From Ruminiclostridium sp. (GTDB lineage: Bacteria > Bacillota > Clostridia > Oscillospirales > Ruminococcaceae): DNA of 35,774 nucleotides. Location: positions 1 through 35,774 of the forward strand of contig JAGAVH010000067.1 in assembly GCA_017942025.1 (NCBI GenBank). Reading direction: 5' to 3'. Shown here piece by piece: positions 29,153 through 35,774 of this stretch; the stretch's first letter is position 1; each line of letters opens with the position of its first letter. The position numbers and the translations under genes are program-made. The notes beneath the pieces are model-generated. The model saw nothing but the letters and a program-made list of their open reading frames with translations, was not told where the DNA came from and ran no database searches.

Positions 29153-31864
29153 ATGATAGGCGGCAAAAAGATTATCGGCGTATGTATCACGAAGCTTCAC
29201 GAGATACGCAACATAAACCTTGTTGATACTCTGCACGATTATGCGGAAAGGAATAACTCCAAGCTTATCGTATTCAACAGCAACACTGATTTCTATACAG
29301 GCAGAAAATACGATGACGGTGCAAAGGCTATATATGACGTTATAAACTATGATACCATAGACGTTATCGTTATCTACCCTATGTGCTTCTGCGACAAAAC
29401 TGTTATACAGGATATTATAGTTAAGGCAAAATCACATTCTGTACCTGTTATACTTATAGACGACGAGCAGGAAGGCTGTTATTCGGTAAAGGTTGATTGC
29501 GCAAATGCGCTTGGCACAGTCATCTCCCACGTTATAAAGGATCACGGTGCAAAGGATACTATCTTTATTTCGGGCTATGAGGGTGAACCTCTCTCCGAAA
29601 GACGTACAGACTGCTACAAGAAGACTTCAGAAGAAAATGGTCTCGTATTCTCAAAGGATAACGTTTATTACGGTGGCTTCTGGCAGGACCCGGTGTACAA
29701 AATCATAGATGATTTTGTAGCCGGCGGCAGAAAAATGCCCGAGGCTATATTCTGCGCCAACGACTCGATGGCGATTGCTGCCTGCGAAAGACTTCAGCAC
29801 CACGGCTACAATGTGCCCGAAGACGTTATAGTAACAGGCTTTGACGGTGTGCCTTCCGCAGATTATTTCAAGCCAAGACTCACAACCTGCTGTGTAAATA
29901 ACGACTGCATAGCAAGTAGTGTATTTGATATTATAGAAGAAATAGGCAAGGGAAAAGCTCCCTTTGTCGTATATGCAGACGCATTTACCGCCCGTATTTC
30001 CGAATCCTGCGGCTGTGAGCTGATAAGCTCTGAAAGCTATCGTGACGAAGCAATACAGCTTTTCCGCACCTTAGAGGATATGGAAACTCTGGACGATCTT
30101 ATGCATACGAAAACTGACCGCTCCTTAACGGTTCAGGATATAAATTCTCTTTATGAGACTGTATCTACAGCTCTCAACGAGAACTCCTACGTATGCGTAT
30201 CCTCAGATTATCTGGCTGTTTCGATGGGTGCCAAGAAAAATCCCCGTCTGTGGGAGGCTCAGGCTATGGCGGTAATTCCTTCCAGATTTGACGAGGTTAG
30301 GGGTGTCCCCACTCCGAATTACACAGTAACCGATATGGTGCCTGATGTTGAAAACTGGGTAAACGACAATACTATGTATGTACTCAACTCAGTATATGTC
30401 TGCGAAAATCCCTGCGGTATATATGCAGTTAAGGTAAATCCGGGCGATTCTATGAGATATATGCGCCGTTCAAAGCGTGTATATAATGCAGTGAATATCG
30501 CCTTCAATATAGCATCCAATTATTTCAGACATACAAGTATGGAACGCAGAATTGAGCAGGTAAGCTTTACAAATCCCACCACGGGACTGCCCAACCTGAA
30601 GGGTGCTACCAAATGGTTCAACGAGTTTGCAAAGGATGAAAAGAACCATAAGGGACCTCTTTCCGTTTCAGTTTACTATCTGTCAAAATATACATATATT
30701 TACGAAAACTACGGCGTTGATGAGGCTGAAGCGGCACTACGCTATTCAGCAGAAGCGCTGAAGCTTGCCAACCCCAAGGATTGCTTTGTAGCGCATATCG
30801 CCGACGATCAGTTTGCGGTAATAAACTATTACGAGAACTACGATACGATAGGCGACACCATAAATAGTGCCACAAGTATATTCTATAAAACTATTTCTGC
30901 ATATAACGATACCAGCGGAAAGGATTTCTATACAGAGCTTTCAGCAGGCTGTTTTGTAGTAGATATCGGCTGGAACGATTCTCTTGAAACCTACCTCAGA
31001 GCCGCCAACAACGAAATGTATCTGAACATTTTAAGACAGGGCGGAACAGCCGCCGCAAAGGAAAAGTCTCCTGACGTAGGCACCTACAAGACCTTTGACG
31101 TGCTTATTGAAAAGAACCTGTTTACCTACTGCTTCCAGCCTATCGTAAGTGCAAAAACAGGCGAAATTTTCGCATACGAAGCGCTTATGAGAACCGATCC
31201 GAGTATAGGTATGAATCCTCTTCAGGTACTTGAAATCGCCAAGACCTACCGCAAGCTGTACCAGGTAGAAAGAGCTACAATGTTCAATGTTATGAAGCGT
31301 GTAGCGGACGATCCTGATGGCTTTGGCGGAAGAAAGGTATTTATAAACACCATTCCGGGAAACTTCCTCAACGAAAGTGACAGAACGGCACTTAACGAGG
31401 TCTACGGAGAGGATATGGACAGATACTTCTTCGAGCTTACTGAAACCAGCTCAGTATCTGATGATGACCTTCGTATGCTCCGTGAATTCGGCAAGAACAC
31501 AGGTCAGATAGCCATTGATGACTTTGGTGCAGGTCACTCCAATATCGTTAACCTTATGCGCTATACTCCCCAGATAATCAAAATCGACCGCTTCCTGATA
31601 ACAGACATCCACAAGAACCGCAACAAGCAGATGTTTGTGCGCAGTACAATTGATTTTGCCAAGATGAACGGCATCAAGGTACTGGCAGAGGGCGTAGAGA
31701 CCTACAACGAAATGAGTACCGTTATAGACCTCGGAGTTGATTATATCCAGGCTTATTACACAGGCAAGCCTTCCGCCGAGCCTGTAAAGGAAATAGATCC
31801 TGCTATAAAGAAGGAGATTGTTTTTGCAAATCCTCTTTGTGGTCAGGACAGAGACAGTCTGTAA
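29153..31864 (+). CDS. LacI-like sugar-binding, degenerate GGDEF, and EAL domain fusion
   Basis: A 903-residue cytoplasmic protein. Residues 1-~285 have a periplasmic-binding/LacI-type ligand fold ('IGVCITKLHE', 'EAIFCANDSMAIAACERL', 'VTGFDGVPSADYFKPRLTT') but no helix-turn-helix and no signal peptide. A middle region (about 285-470) is of unknown fold. A GGDEF-type domain (about 480-640) has ADDQF at 550-554 in place of GGDEF, so cyclase activity is unlikely. The EAL domain (about 650-890) keeps the main residues: EAL at 676-678, DDFGAG at 789-794, the Lys in 'IIKIDR' and E846 in AEGVE; it should hydrolyse cyclic di-GMP. It probably links intracellular sugar level to c-di-GMP turnover. Its neighbours (GH13 enzyme, ABC importer) suggest an alpha-glucan ligand; this is inference. 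Confidence 0.88.
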   Translation: MIGGKKIIGVCITKLHEIRNINLVDTLHDYAERNNSKLIVFNSNTDFYTGRKYDDGAKAIYDVINYDTIDVIVIYPMCFCDKTVIQDIIVKAKSHSVPVILIDDEQEGCYSVKVDCANALGTVISHVIKDHGAKDTIFISGYEGEPLSERRTDCYKKTSEENGLVFSKDNVYYGGFWQDPVYKIIDDFVAGGRKMPEAIFCANDSMAIAACERLQHHGYNVPEDVIVTGFDGVPSADYFKPRLTTCCVNNDCIASSVFDIIEEIGKGKAPFVVYADAFTARISESCGCELISSESYRDEAIQLFRTLEDMETLDDLMHTKTDRSLTVQDINSLYETVSTALNENSYVCVSSDYLAVSMGAKKNPRLWEAQAMAVIPSRFDEVRGVPTPNYTVTDMVPDVENWVNDNTMYVLNSVYVCENPCGIYAVKVNPGDSMRYMRRSKRVYNAVNIAFNIASNYFRHTSMERRIEQVSFTNPTTGLPNLKGATKWFNEFAKDEKNHKGPLSVSVYYLSKYTYIYENYGVDEAEAALRYSAEALKLANPKDCFVAHIADDQFAVINYYENYDTIGDTINSATSIFYKTISAYNDTSGKDFYTELSAGCFVVDIGWNDSLETYLRAANNEMYLNILRQGGTAAAKEKSPDVGTYKTFDVLIEKNLFTYCFQPIVSAKTGEIFAYEALMRTDPSIGMNPLQVLEIAKTYRKLYQVERATMFNVMKRVADDPDGFGGRKVFINTIPGNFLNESDRTALNEVYGEDMDRYFFELTETSSVSDDDLRMLREFGKNTGQIAIDDFGAGHSNIVNLMRYTPQIIKIDRFLITDIHKNRNKQMFVRSTIDFAKMNGIKVLAEGVETYNEMSTVIDLGVDYIQAYYTGKPSAEPVKEIDPAIKKEIVFANPLCGQDRDSL

Positions 31865-31869
31865 ATTAT

Positions 31870-31898
31870 AAATCCCGATTCCTCACGGAATCGGGATT
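31870..31898 (+). terminator. Terminator of the EAL gene, first copy of a 29-bp direct repeat
   Basis: AATCCCGATTCC and GGAATCGGGATT form a 12-bp stem around TCAC. The identical 29 bases recur at 32169-32197. The T tract after it is short. Confidence 0.85.
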
Positions 31899-31983
31899 TC
31901 AGACTGAAGACAAACTCACGCACCGCAAAAATGCATATTCTATATTTGATTTTAATGAGCTAACGAAAATTTCATTACATAAG

Positions 31984-32168
31984 TTTAGGGAAGCCGAAAA
32001 CGGCTTCCCTAAAGCATTTTTGCTTACTTTGTCAACTGACGCTTACCATACAGCCCGTATGCCGACAGCGTCAGTTGACGTTTTTGACCGAATAGGTCAA
32101 AAACAATGGCTGACGTGTGTTTTTCATCGTCTGACAGCGTGTAGACAAACGATTTTGTCTACACGCTG
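31984..32168 (+). repeat. Structured intergenic repeat, copy A
   Basis: A chain of hairpins: TTAGGGAAGCCG/CGGCTTCCCTAA, GTCAACTGACGC/GCGTCAGTTGAC, TTTTTGACC/GGTCAAAAA and GTGTAGACAAA/TTTGTCTACAC. Related in order and sequence to copy B at 35511-35762 on the opposite strand. Flanked by the 29-bp terminator repeat. No protein-coding potential. Confidence 0.8.
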
Positions 32169-32197
32169 AAATCCCGATTCCTCACGGAATCGGGATT
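32169..32197 (+). terminator. Second copy of the 29-bp terminator repeat
   Basis: Identical to 31870-31898; directly follows repeat copy A. No gene immediately upstream needs it, suggesting duplication when copy A inserted. Confidence 0.75.
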
Positions 32198-32441
32198 ATA
32201 TTGTGCAACGTGAAATTTGTCGGAGACAAATTTAAGGTAAAAAGTAAGGAATCAATTATCGAAGCCAATCGAAGGATTTTGAAATTATGTTTTTGGCGGA
32301 GAGATATTGCATGGTTTATACGGGAGAACGCAGTTCGCCCGTAAAATCTGCACGCCGCTACGTGTTCAGTCACTAATCATTCTTTATACATAATGCACAA
32401 ATCCACCCTGTGAAATTTGTTAAAATTCATTGCTGAAATGA

Positions 32442-32471
32442 TTGACAACTTACTGAGAATATTGATATAAT
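32442..32471 (+). promoter_or_regulatory. Promoter of adhE
   Basis: TTGACA (32442-32447), 18-bp spacer, TATAAT (32466-32471). The predicted transcript has a leader of about 295 bases before the adhE ATG. Confidence 0.8.
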
Positions 32472-32475
32472 AAAA

Positions 32476-32491
32476 TTGTTAAATAAATAAC
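32476..32491. promoter_or_regulatory. Rex-like operator at the adhE transcription start
   Basis: TTGTTAAATAAATAAC resembles the redox regulator Rex site (TTGTTAANNNNTTAACAA) with a weaker right half. Its position just after the -10 box suits NADH-responsive repression, and adhE is a well-known Rex target in clostridia. Confidence 0.4.
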
Positions 32492-32524
32492 GGCATATGT
32501 GATAAAATAATAAAAAACGTTACC

Positions 32525-32549
32525 AAAAGGGCAGGACAACACCCTTTTT
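32525..32549 (+). terminator. Attenuator-like hairpin in the adhE leader
   Basis: AAAAGGG and CCCTTTT around CAGGACAACA, followed by a T. It is weak, with a 7-bp stem, and could act as a conditional terminator. Confidence 0.4.
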
Positions 32550-32610
32550 AACATTGTAGGGGTCGGCAAGCAGTCCGTAAGGACTGCGGCATCCTTTAGG
32601 ATATGTCCTC

Positions 32611-32703
32611 GACGACCCGTTTGTCGACGTCCTCGATGCCCCGTTGGTCATATCACCGACGCCCCGTTGGTCATATCACCGACGCCCCGTTGGTCATATC
32701 TCC
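32611..32703 (+). repeat. 23-bp tandem repeat in the adhE leader
   Basis: Three close copies of a 23-bp unit start at 32635, 32658 and 32681 (core CCCCGTTGGTCATATC), with a more divergent 24-bp unit before them at 32611. They precede the ribosome site by about 55 bases. A hairpin GCAGTCC/GGACTGC lies just upstream (32570-32587). Confidence 0.85.
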
Positions 32704-32774
32704 GACAACAATGTCAGGATGCTCCCCCTATAACGCAATAAGTTTAAAACAAAATTCTGAAAGGAACAAGAGCG

Positions 32775-35438
32775 ATGGCAAAGAAGAACATTGTAAGAAC
32801 AAGAAAAGCGCCACAGCCCAGGACTCCCGTAAGCCCCGAAATCGTCGATAATGTAGAGGCTTTAAAAATCCGTATAGCAGAGGTTAAGGCGGCACAGGCA
32901 ATTTTTGCCGAATACAGCCAGGAGCAGGTGGATAAAATCTTTCTTGCGGCGGCTACAGCGGCAAACAAGATGAGAATTCCCCTTGCAAAAATGGCGGTAG
33001 AAGAAACAGGTATGGGCGTTGTTGAGGATAAGGTAATCAAGAACAACTACGCCAGCGAATACATCTACAACGCCTACAGAGATGCAAAGACCTGCGGCGT
33101 TATTGCCCGTGACGAAGCCTTCGGCACTATGACTGTTGCCGAGCCTATCGGTGTAATTGCGGCGGTAATCCCCACCACAAACCCCACTTCTACGGCAATC
33201 TTCAAGGCGCTTATAAGCCTTAAAACAAGAAACGGTATCATCTTCAGCCCCCATCCCAGAGCAAAGAACTGCACAATCGAGGCGGCAAGAGTGGTTCTCG
33301 AAGCGGCAGTAAAGGCAGGCGCACCCGAAGGAATCATCGGCTGGATTGACGTACCCTCCCTTGATATGACAAACGAGGTAATGAGAAGTGCAGATATCAT
33401 ACTGGCTACAGGCGGTCCGGGTATGGTAAAGGCGGCTTATTCCTCCGGCAAGCCCGCTTTAGGCGTAGGTGCAGGTAATACTCCCGCAATCATCGACAGC
33501 AGTGCCGATATAAAGCTTGCGGTAAGCTCTATCATCCATTCCAAGACCTTTGATAACGGTATGATATGCGCATCCGAGCAGTCTGTTATCGTTCTTGATA
33601 AGATATACAGCAAGGTAAAGAAGGAATTTGCGGCTATGGGCTGCTACTTCCTTGATGAAAAGGAAACAGAAAAGGTAAGAAAGACCATTATCATAAACAA
33701 TGCTCTCAATGCAAAGATAGTAGGTCAGACAGCTGTCAGGATTGCTGAGCTTGCAGGAATCAAGGTACCTGCAAAGACAAAAATTCTTATCGGCGAGGTT
33801 GAAAACGTATCCCTTGACGAAGAATTTGCACACGAAAAGCTCTCTCCCGTTCTTGCTATGTACAAGGCAAAGGATTTCAACGAGGCGGTCGCAAAGGCAG
33901 AAGTCCTTGTTGCTGAGGGCGGCTTCGGTCACACCTCTTCTCTTTACTGCAATGCGGTAACAGAAAGAGAAAAGATAGAATATTTCGGCGAAAAGATGAA
34001 GACCTGCCGAATTTTAGTAAATACACCCTCCTCCCACGGCGGTATCGGTGATTTATACAACTTCATGCTCACCCCCTCCCTTACCCTTGGTTGCGGTAGC
34101 TGGGGCGGTAACTCGGTATCCGAGAACGTTGGTATAAAGCACTTACTGAACTACAAGACAGTAGCCGAAAGGAGAGAAAATATGCTCTGGATGAGAGTAC
34201 CTGAAAAGGTTTATTTCAAGAAGGGCTGTATGCCCGTTGCCCTTGACGAGCTGGGCACAGTAATGAATAAAAAGAGAGCCTTTATCGTAACCGACTCCTT
34301 CTTATTCCACAACGGCAACACAAAGCCTATTACAGATAAGCTTGACAGCATGGGTATCGTTCACACCACCTTCTTCAACGTAGAGCCCGATCCTACTCTG
34401 GCTTCTGCCAAGGAAGGCGCAAAGGCTATGGAATTATTTAAGCCTGACGTTATCATTGCTCTCGGTGGCGGCTCTGCAATGGACGCGGCTAAGATCATGT
34501 GGGTACTTTACGAGCATCCCGAGGCTGACTTTATGGATATGGCTATGCGCTTTATCGATATCAGAAAGAGAGTATATAAGTTCCCTAAGATGGGTGAAAA
34601 GGCTTATTTCGTAGCTATCCCCACTTCATCCGGTACAGGTAGTGAATGTACTCCCTTCGCAGTAATCACAGATGAAAAATCCGGTGTAAAATATCCTCTT
34701 GCCGATTACGAATTACTTCCCAATATGGCTATCATCGATACGGATAATATGATGACACAGCCTAAGGGACTTACCAGCGCGTCAGGTGTTGACGCACTTA
34801 CACACGCTCTTGAAGCTTATGCTTCAGTAATGGCTACAGATTATACAGACGGTCTTGCATTAAAGGCTATAAAGAATATATTCGAGTATCTCCCCAGAGC
34901 CTATAACGACGGTCTTACAGACGTAAAGGCAAGAGAAAAGATGGCAGACGCTTCTACCATTGCAGGTATTGCCTTCGCTAACGCCTTCCTCGGCGTATGT
35001 CATTCAATGGCTCATAAGCTGGGCGCCTTCCACCACCTGCCTCACGGCGTAGCAAATGCTCTGCTTATTACTCAGGTTATGAGATACAATGCGGTAGAAT
35101 GTCCCGTTAAGATGGGCACCTTCTCCCAGTACGACCACCCCCACACTCTTGAAAGATACCTCGAAATTGCCGACTTCCTCGGAATTTCAGGAAAGAACAA
35201 GAAGGAGCGCTTTGAAAAGCTTATTGCAAAGATTGAAGAGCTGAAGAGCGAGGTCGGCATAAAGAAGACCATCAAGGATTACGGCATTGACGAAAAGGAC
35301 TTCCTCGACAGACTCGACGCTATGGTAGAGCAGGCATTCGATGACCAGTGTACAGGCGCTAACCCCAGATATCCTCTTATGAGTGAGATAAAGCAGATGT
35401 ACCTCAATGCTTACTACGGCGTAGACGAAACCGTTTGA
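32775..35438 (+). CDS. adhE: Bifunctional acetaldehyde-CoA / alcohol dehydrogenase AdhE
   Basis: An 887-residue protein, the usual length, that reduces acetyl-CoA to acetaldehyde and then to ethanol with NADH, regenerating NAD+ in fermentation. The N-terminal aldehyde dehydrogenase domain has catalytic Cys265 in MICASEQ and 'GAGNTPAIID' for cofactor binding. The C-terminal iron alcohol dehydrogenase domain has GGGSAMDAAK (564-573) and iron-binding histidines in 'HALEAY' (H677) and 'CHSMAHKLGAFHHLPHG' (from H743). Frame and motifs are intact. AAAGGA precedes the ATG. Known AdhE proteins form spirosome filaments. The codon choice suggests high expression. It is monocistronic, with a long leader and its own terminator. 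Confidence 0.97.
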   Translation: MAKKNIVRTRKAPQPRTPVSPEIVDNVEALKIRIAEVKAAQAIFAEYSQEQVDKIFLAAATAANKMRIPLAKMAVEETGMGVVEDKVIKNNYASEYIYNAYRDAKTCGVIARDEAFGTMTVAEPIGVIAAVIPTTNPTSTAIFKALISLKTRNGIIFSPHPRAKNCTIEAARVVLEAAVKAGAPEGIIGWIDVPSLDMTNEVMRSADIILATGGPGMVKAAYSSGKPALGVGAGNTPAIIDSSADIKLAVSSIIHSKTFDNGMICASEQSVIVLDKIYSKVKKEFAAMGCYFLDEKETEKVRKTIIINNALNAKIVGQTAVRIAELAGIKVPAKTKILIGEVENVSLDEEFAHEKLSPVLAMYKAKDFNEAVAKAEVLVAEGGFGHTSSLYCNAVTEREKIEYFGEKMKTCRILVNTPSSHGGIGDLYNFMLTPSLTLGCGSWGGNSVSENVGIKHLLNYKTVAERRENMLWMRVPEKVYFKKGCMPVALDELGTVMNKKRAFIVTDSFLFHNGNTKPITDKLDSMGIVHTTFFNVEPDPTLASAKEGAKAMELFKPDVIIALGGGSAMDAAKIMWVLYEHPEADFMDMAMRFIDIRKRVYKFPKMGEKAYFVAIPTSSGTGSECTPFAVITDEKSGVKYPLADYELLPNMAIIDTDNMMTQPKGLTSASGVDALTHALEAYASVMATDYTDGLALKAIKNIFEYLPRAYNDGLTDVKAREKMADASTIAGIAFANAFLGVCHSMAHKLGAFHHLPHGVANALLITQVMRYNAVECPVKMGTFSQYDHPHTLERYLEIADFLGISGKNKKERFEKLIAKIEELKSEVGIKKTIKDYGIDEKDFLDRLDAMVEQAFDDQCTGANPRYPLMSEIKQMYLNAYYGVDETV

Positions 35439-35479
35439 TTTTTGCGTACTCCGTTGTTTTAAACTTATTGCATAGCGGC

Positions 35480-35505
35480 AACCCCGCACCGAAAGGTGCG
35501 GGGTT
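35480..35505 (+). terminator. Terminator of adhE
   Basis: AACCCCGCACC and GGTGCGGGGTT form an 11-bp GC-rich stem around GAAA, 41 bases after the stop codon. Structured repeat copy B begins 6 bases later. Confidence 0.85.
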
Positions 35506-35510
35506 GTTGC

Positions 35511-35762
35511 ATTGTGCAGACAAAGGTTTTGTCTGCACAATGTCAGACGATGAAAAACGCACGTCAGCCATTGATTTTGACCTGTTCGGTCAAAATCGTC
35601 AACTGCCCCGACAGGCATACATACGGCAAGGATGCCGTAAAGCGAACACCAAAAGTGCATCACGACGATGCACAACAAAGTGTTCGCATAAGGTATAGTT
35701 GAGGGGATTATGACGAAGTAAGCAAAAATGCTTTTAGAGAGCCGTTTAAGGCTCTCTAAAAC
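35511..35762 (-). repeat. Structured intergenic repeat, copy B
   Basis: Read on the minus strand it follows copy A block by block: a leading hairpin (TTTTAGAGAGCC/GGCTCTCTAAAA), AGCATTTTTGCTTACTT, then GCAGTTGACGATTTTGACC, AATGGCTGACGTG, TTTTTCATCGTCTGAC and a closing hairpin ATTGTGCAGACAAA/TTTGTCTGCACAAT. It is about 65 bases longer than A in its middle. Stems carry compensatory changes compared with A, so the structure is conserved rather than the sequence. Confidence 0.8.
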
Positions 35763-35774
35763 TTTTATATCACT

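Larger units (their letters stand above)
31865..32774. other. Gene-free region between the EAL gene and adhE
   Basis: About 910 bases without a credible gene. In order: a terminator (31870-31898), a short A/T-rich stretch, structured intergenic repeat copy A (31984-32168), a second copy of the same terminator (32169-32197), unexplained sequence with an AAATTTGTC/GACAAATTT hairpin near 32213-32233, the adhE promoter (32442-32471), and the adhE leader with an attenuator-like hairpin and 23-bp tandem repeats. Confidence 0.75.

Noticed and set aside
31837-32169. 110-residue plus-strand frame over the end of the EAL gene and repeat copy A
   Set aside because: It is built from the terminator and hairpin repeat sequence and lacks a ribosome site.
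32611-32703. Possible CRISPR-like repeats before adhE
   Set aside because: Units are contiguous 23-mers without spacers and no cas genes are present.
35187-35698. Open frames on both strands at the right end
   Set aside because: They cover the adhE 3' end and structured repeat copy B; no domain or ribosome site supports them.

Overview
The window looks like low-to-moderate GC Gram-positive DNA from a gut Ruminococcus-like member of the Oscillospiraceae. The basis is family-level: sortase-type CnaB surface protein, clostridial conjugation genes, a sugar ABC importer with a separate UgpC/MsmX-type ATPase, AdhE, strong AGGAGG ribosome sites and consensus sigma-A promoters. The species cannot be named from the sequence alone. 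The window falls into two parts divided by a tRNA-Pro(GGG) gene at about 17.1-17.2 kb.

Positions 1 to about 17.1 kb look like one end of an integrative conjugative element. 1-11 kb holds conjugation and maintenance genes, all on the plus strand: a CnaB-repeat sortase substrate (cut by the window edge), a membrane-anchored VirB4-N-like protein, a VirB4 ATPase, a large single-anchor membrane protein, a DUF3848-like protein, a receiver-like/ParA-like protein, a DUF3991/TOPRIM protein and a winged-helix protein. 11-16.3 kb is a cargo array of small units: a coiled-coil membrane protein, a HipA-like kinase with an unusual partner, three small unknown proteins, a type III toxin-antitoxin locus (tandem RNA repeats, terminator, ToxN/AbiQ-like endoribonuclease), a small membrane peptide and a predicted non-coding RNA. 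Intergenic gaps of this array carry copies of one palindrome, GTGCGACACGGTGTCGCAC. It often follows a duplicated terminator and precedes a second motif, AAGCCAACAGAAAAGAAAA. No integrase, relaxase or transposase is present in the window. This palindrome-punctuated cassette array is the strongest candidate for something undescribed.

From 17.2 kb rightwards the genes look chromosomal: an SDR oxidoreductase, two radical SAM proteins, a three-gene sugar ABC operon (binding lipoprotein and two permeases, minus strand), a small protein resembling a Nif11/nitrile-hydratase-type leader peptide, a zinc-ribbon membrane protein, a DUF4830-like protein, the ABC ATPase, a GH13 alpha-glucosidase-type enzyme, a large LacI-like/GGDEF/EAL fusion, and adhE. 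The sugar importer, ATPase, GH13 enzyme and sugar-sensor/c-di-GMP protein form a plausible alpha-glucan uptake and sensing neighbourhood, although they are separate transcription units.

adhE has a long leader with a Rex-like site and a 23-bp tandem repeat. It lies between two inverted copies of a structured intergenic repeat whose hairpin stems show compensatory base changes.
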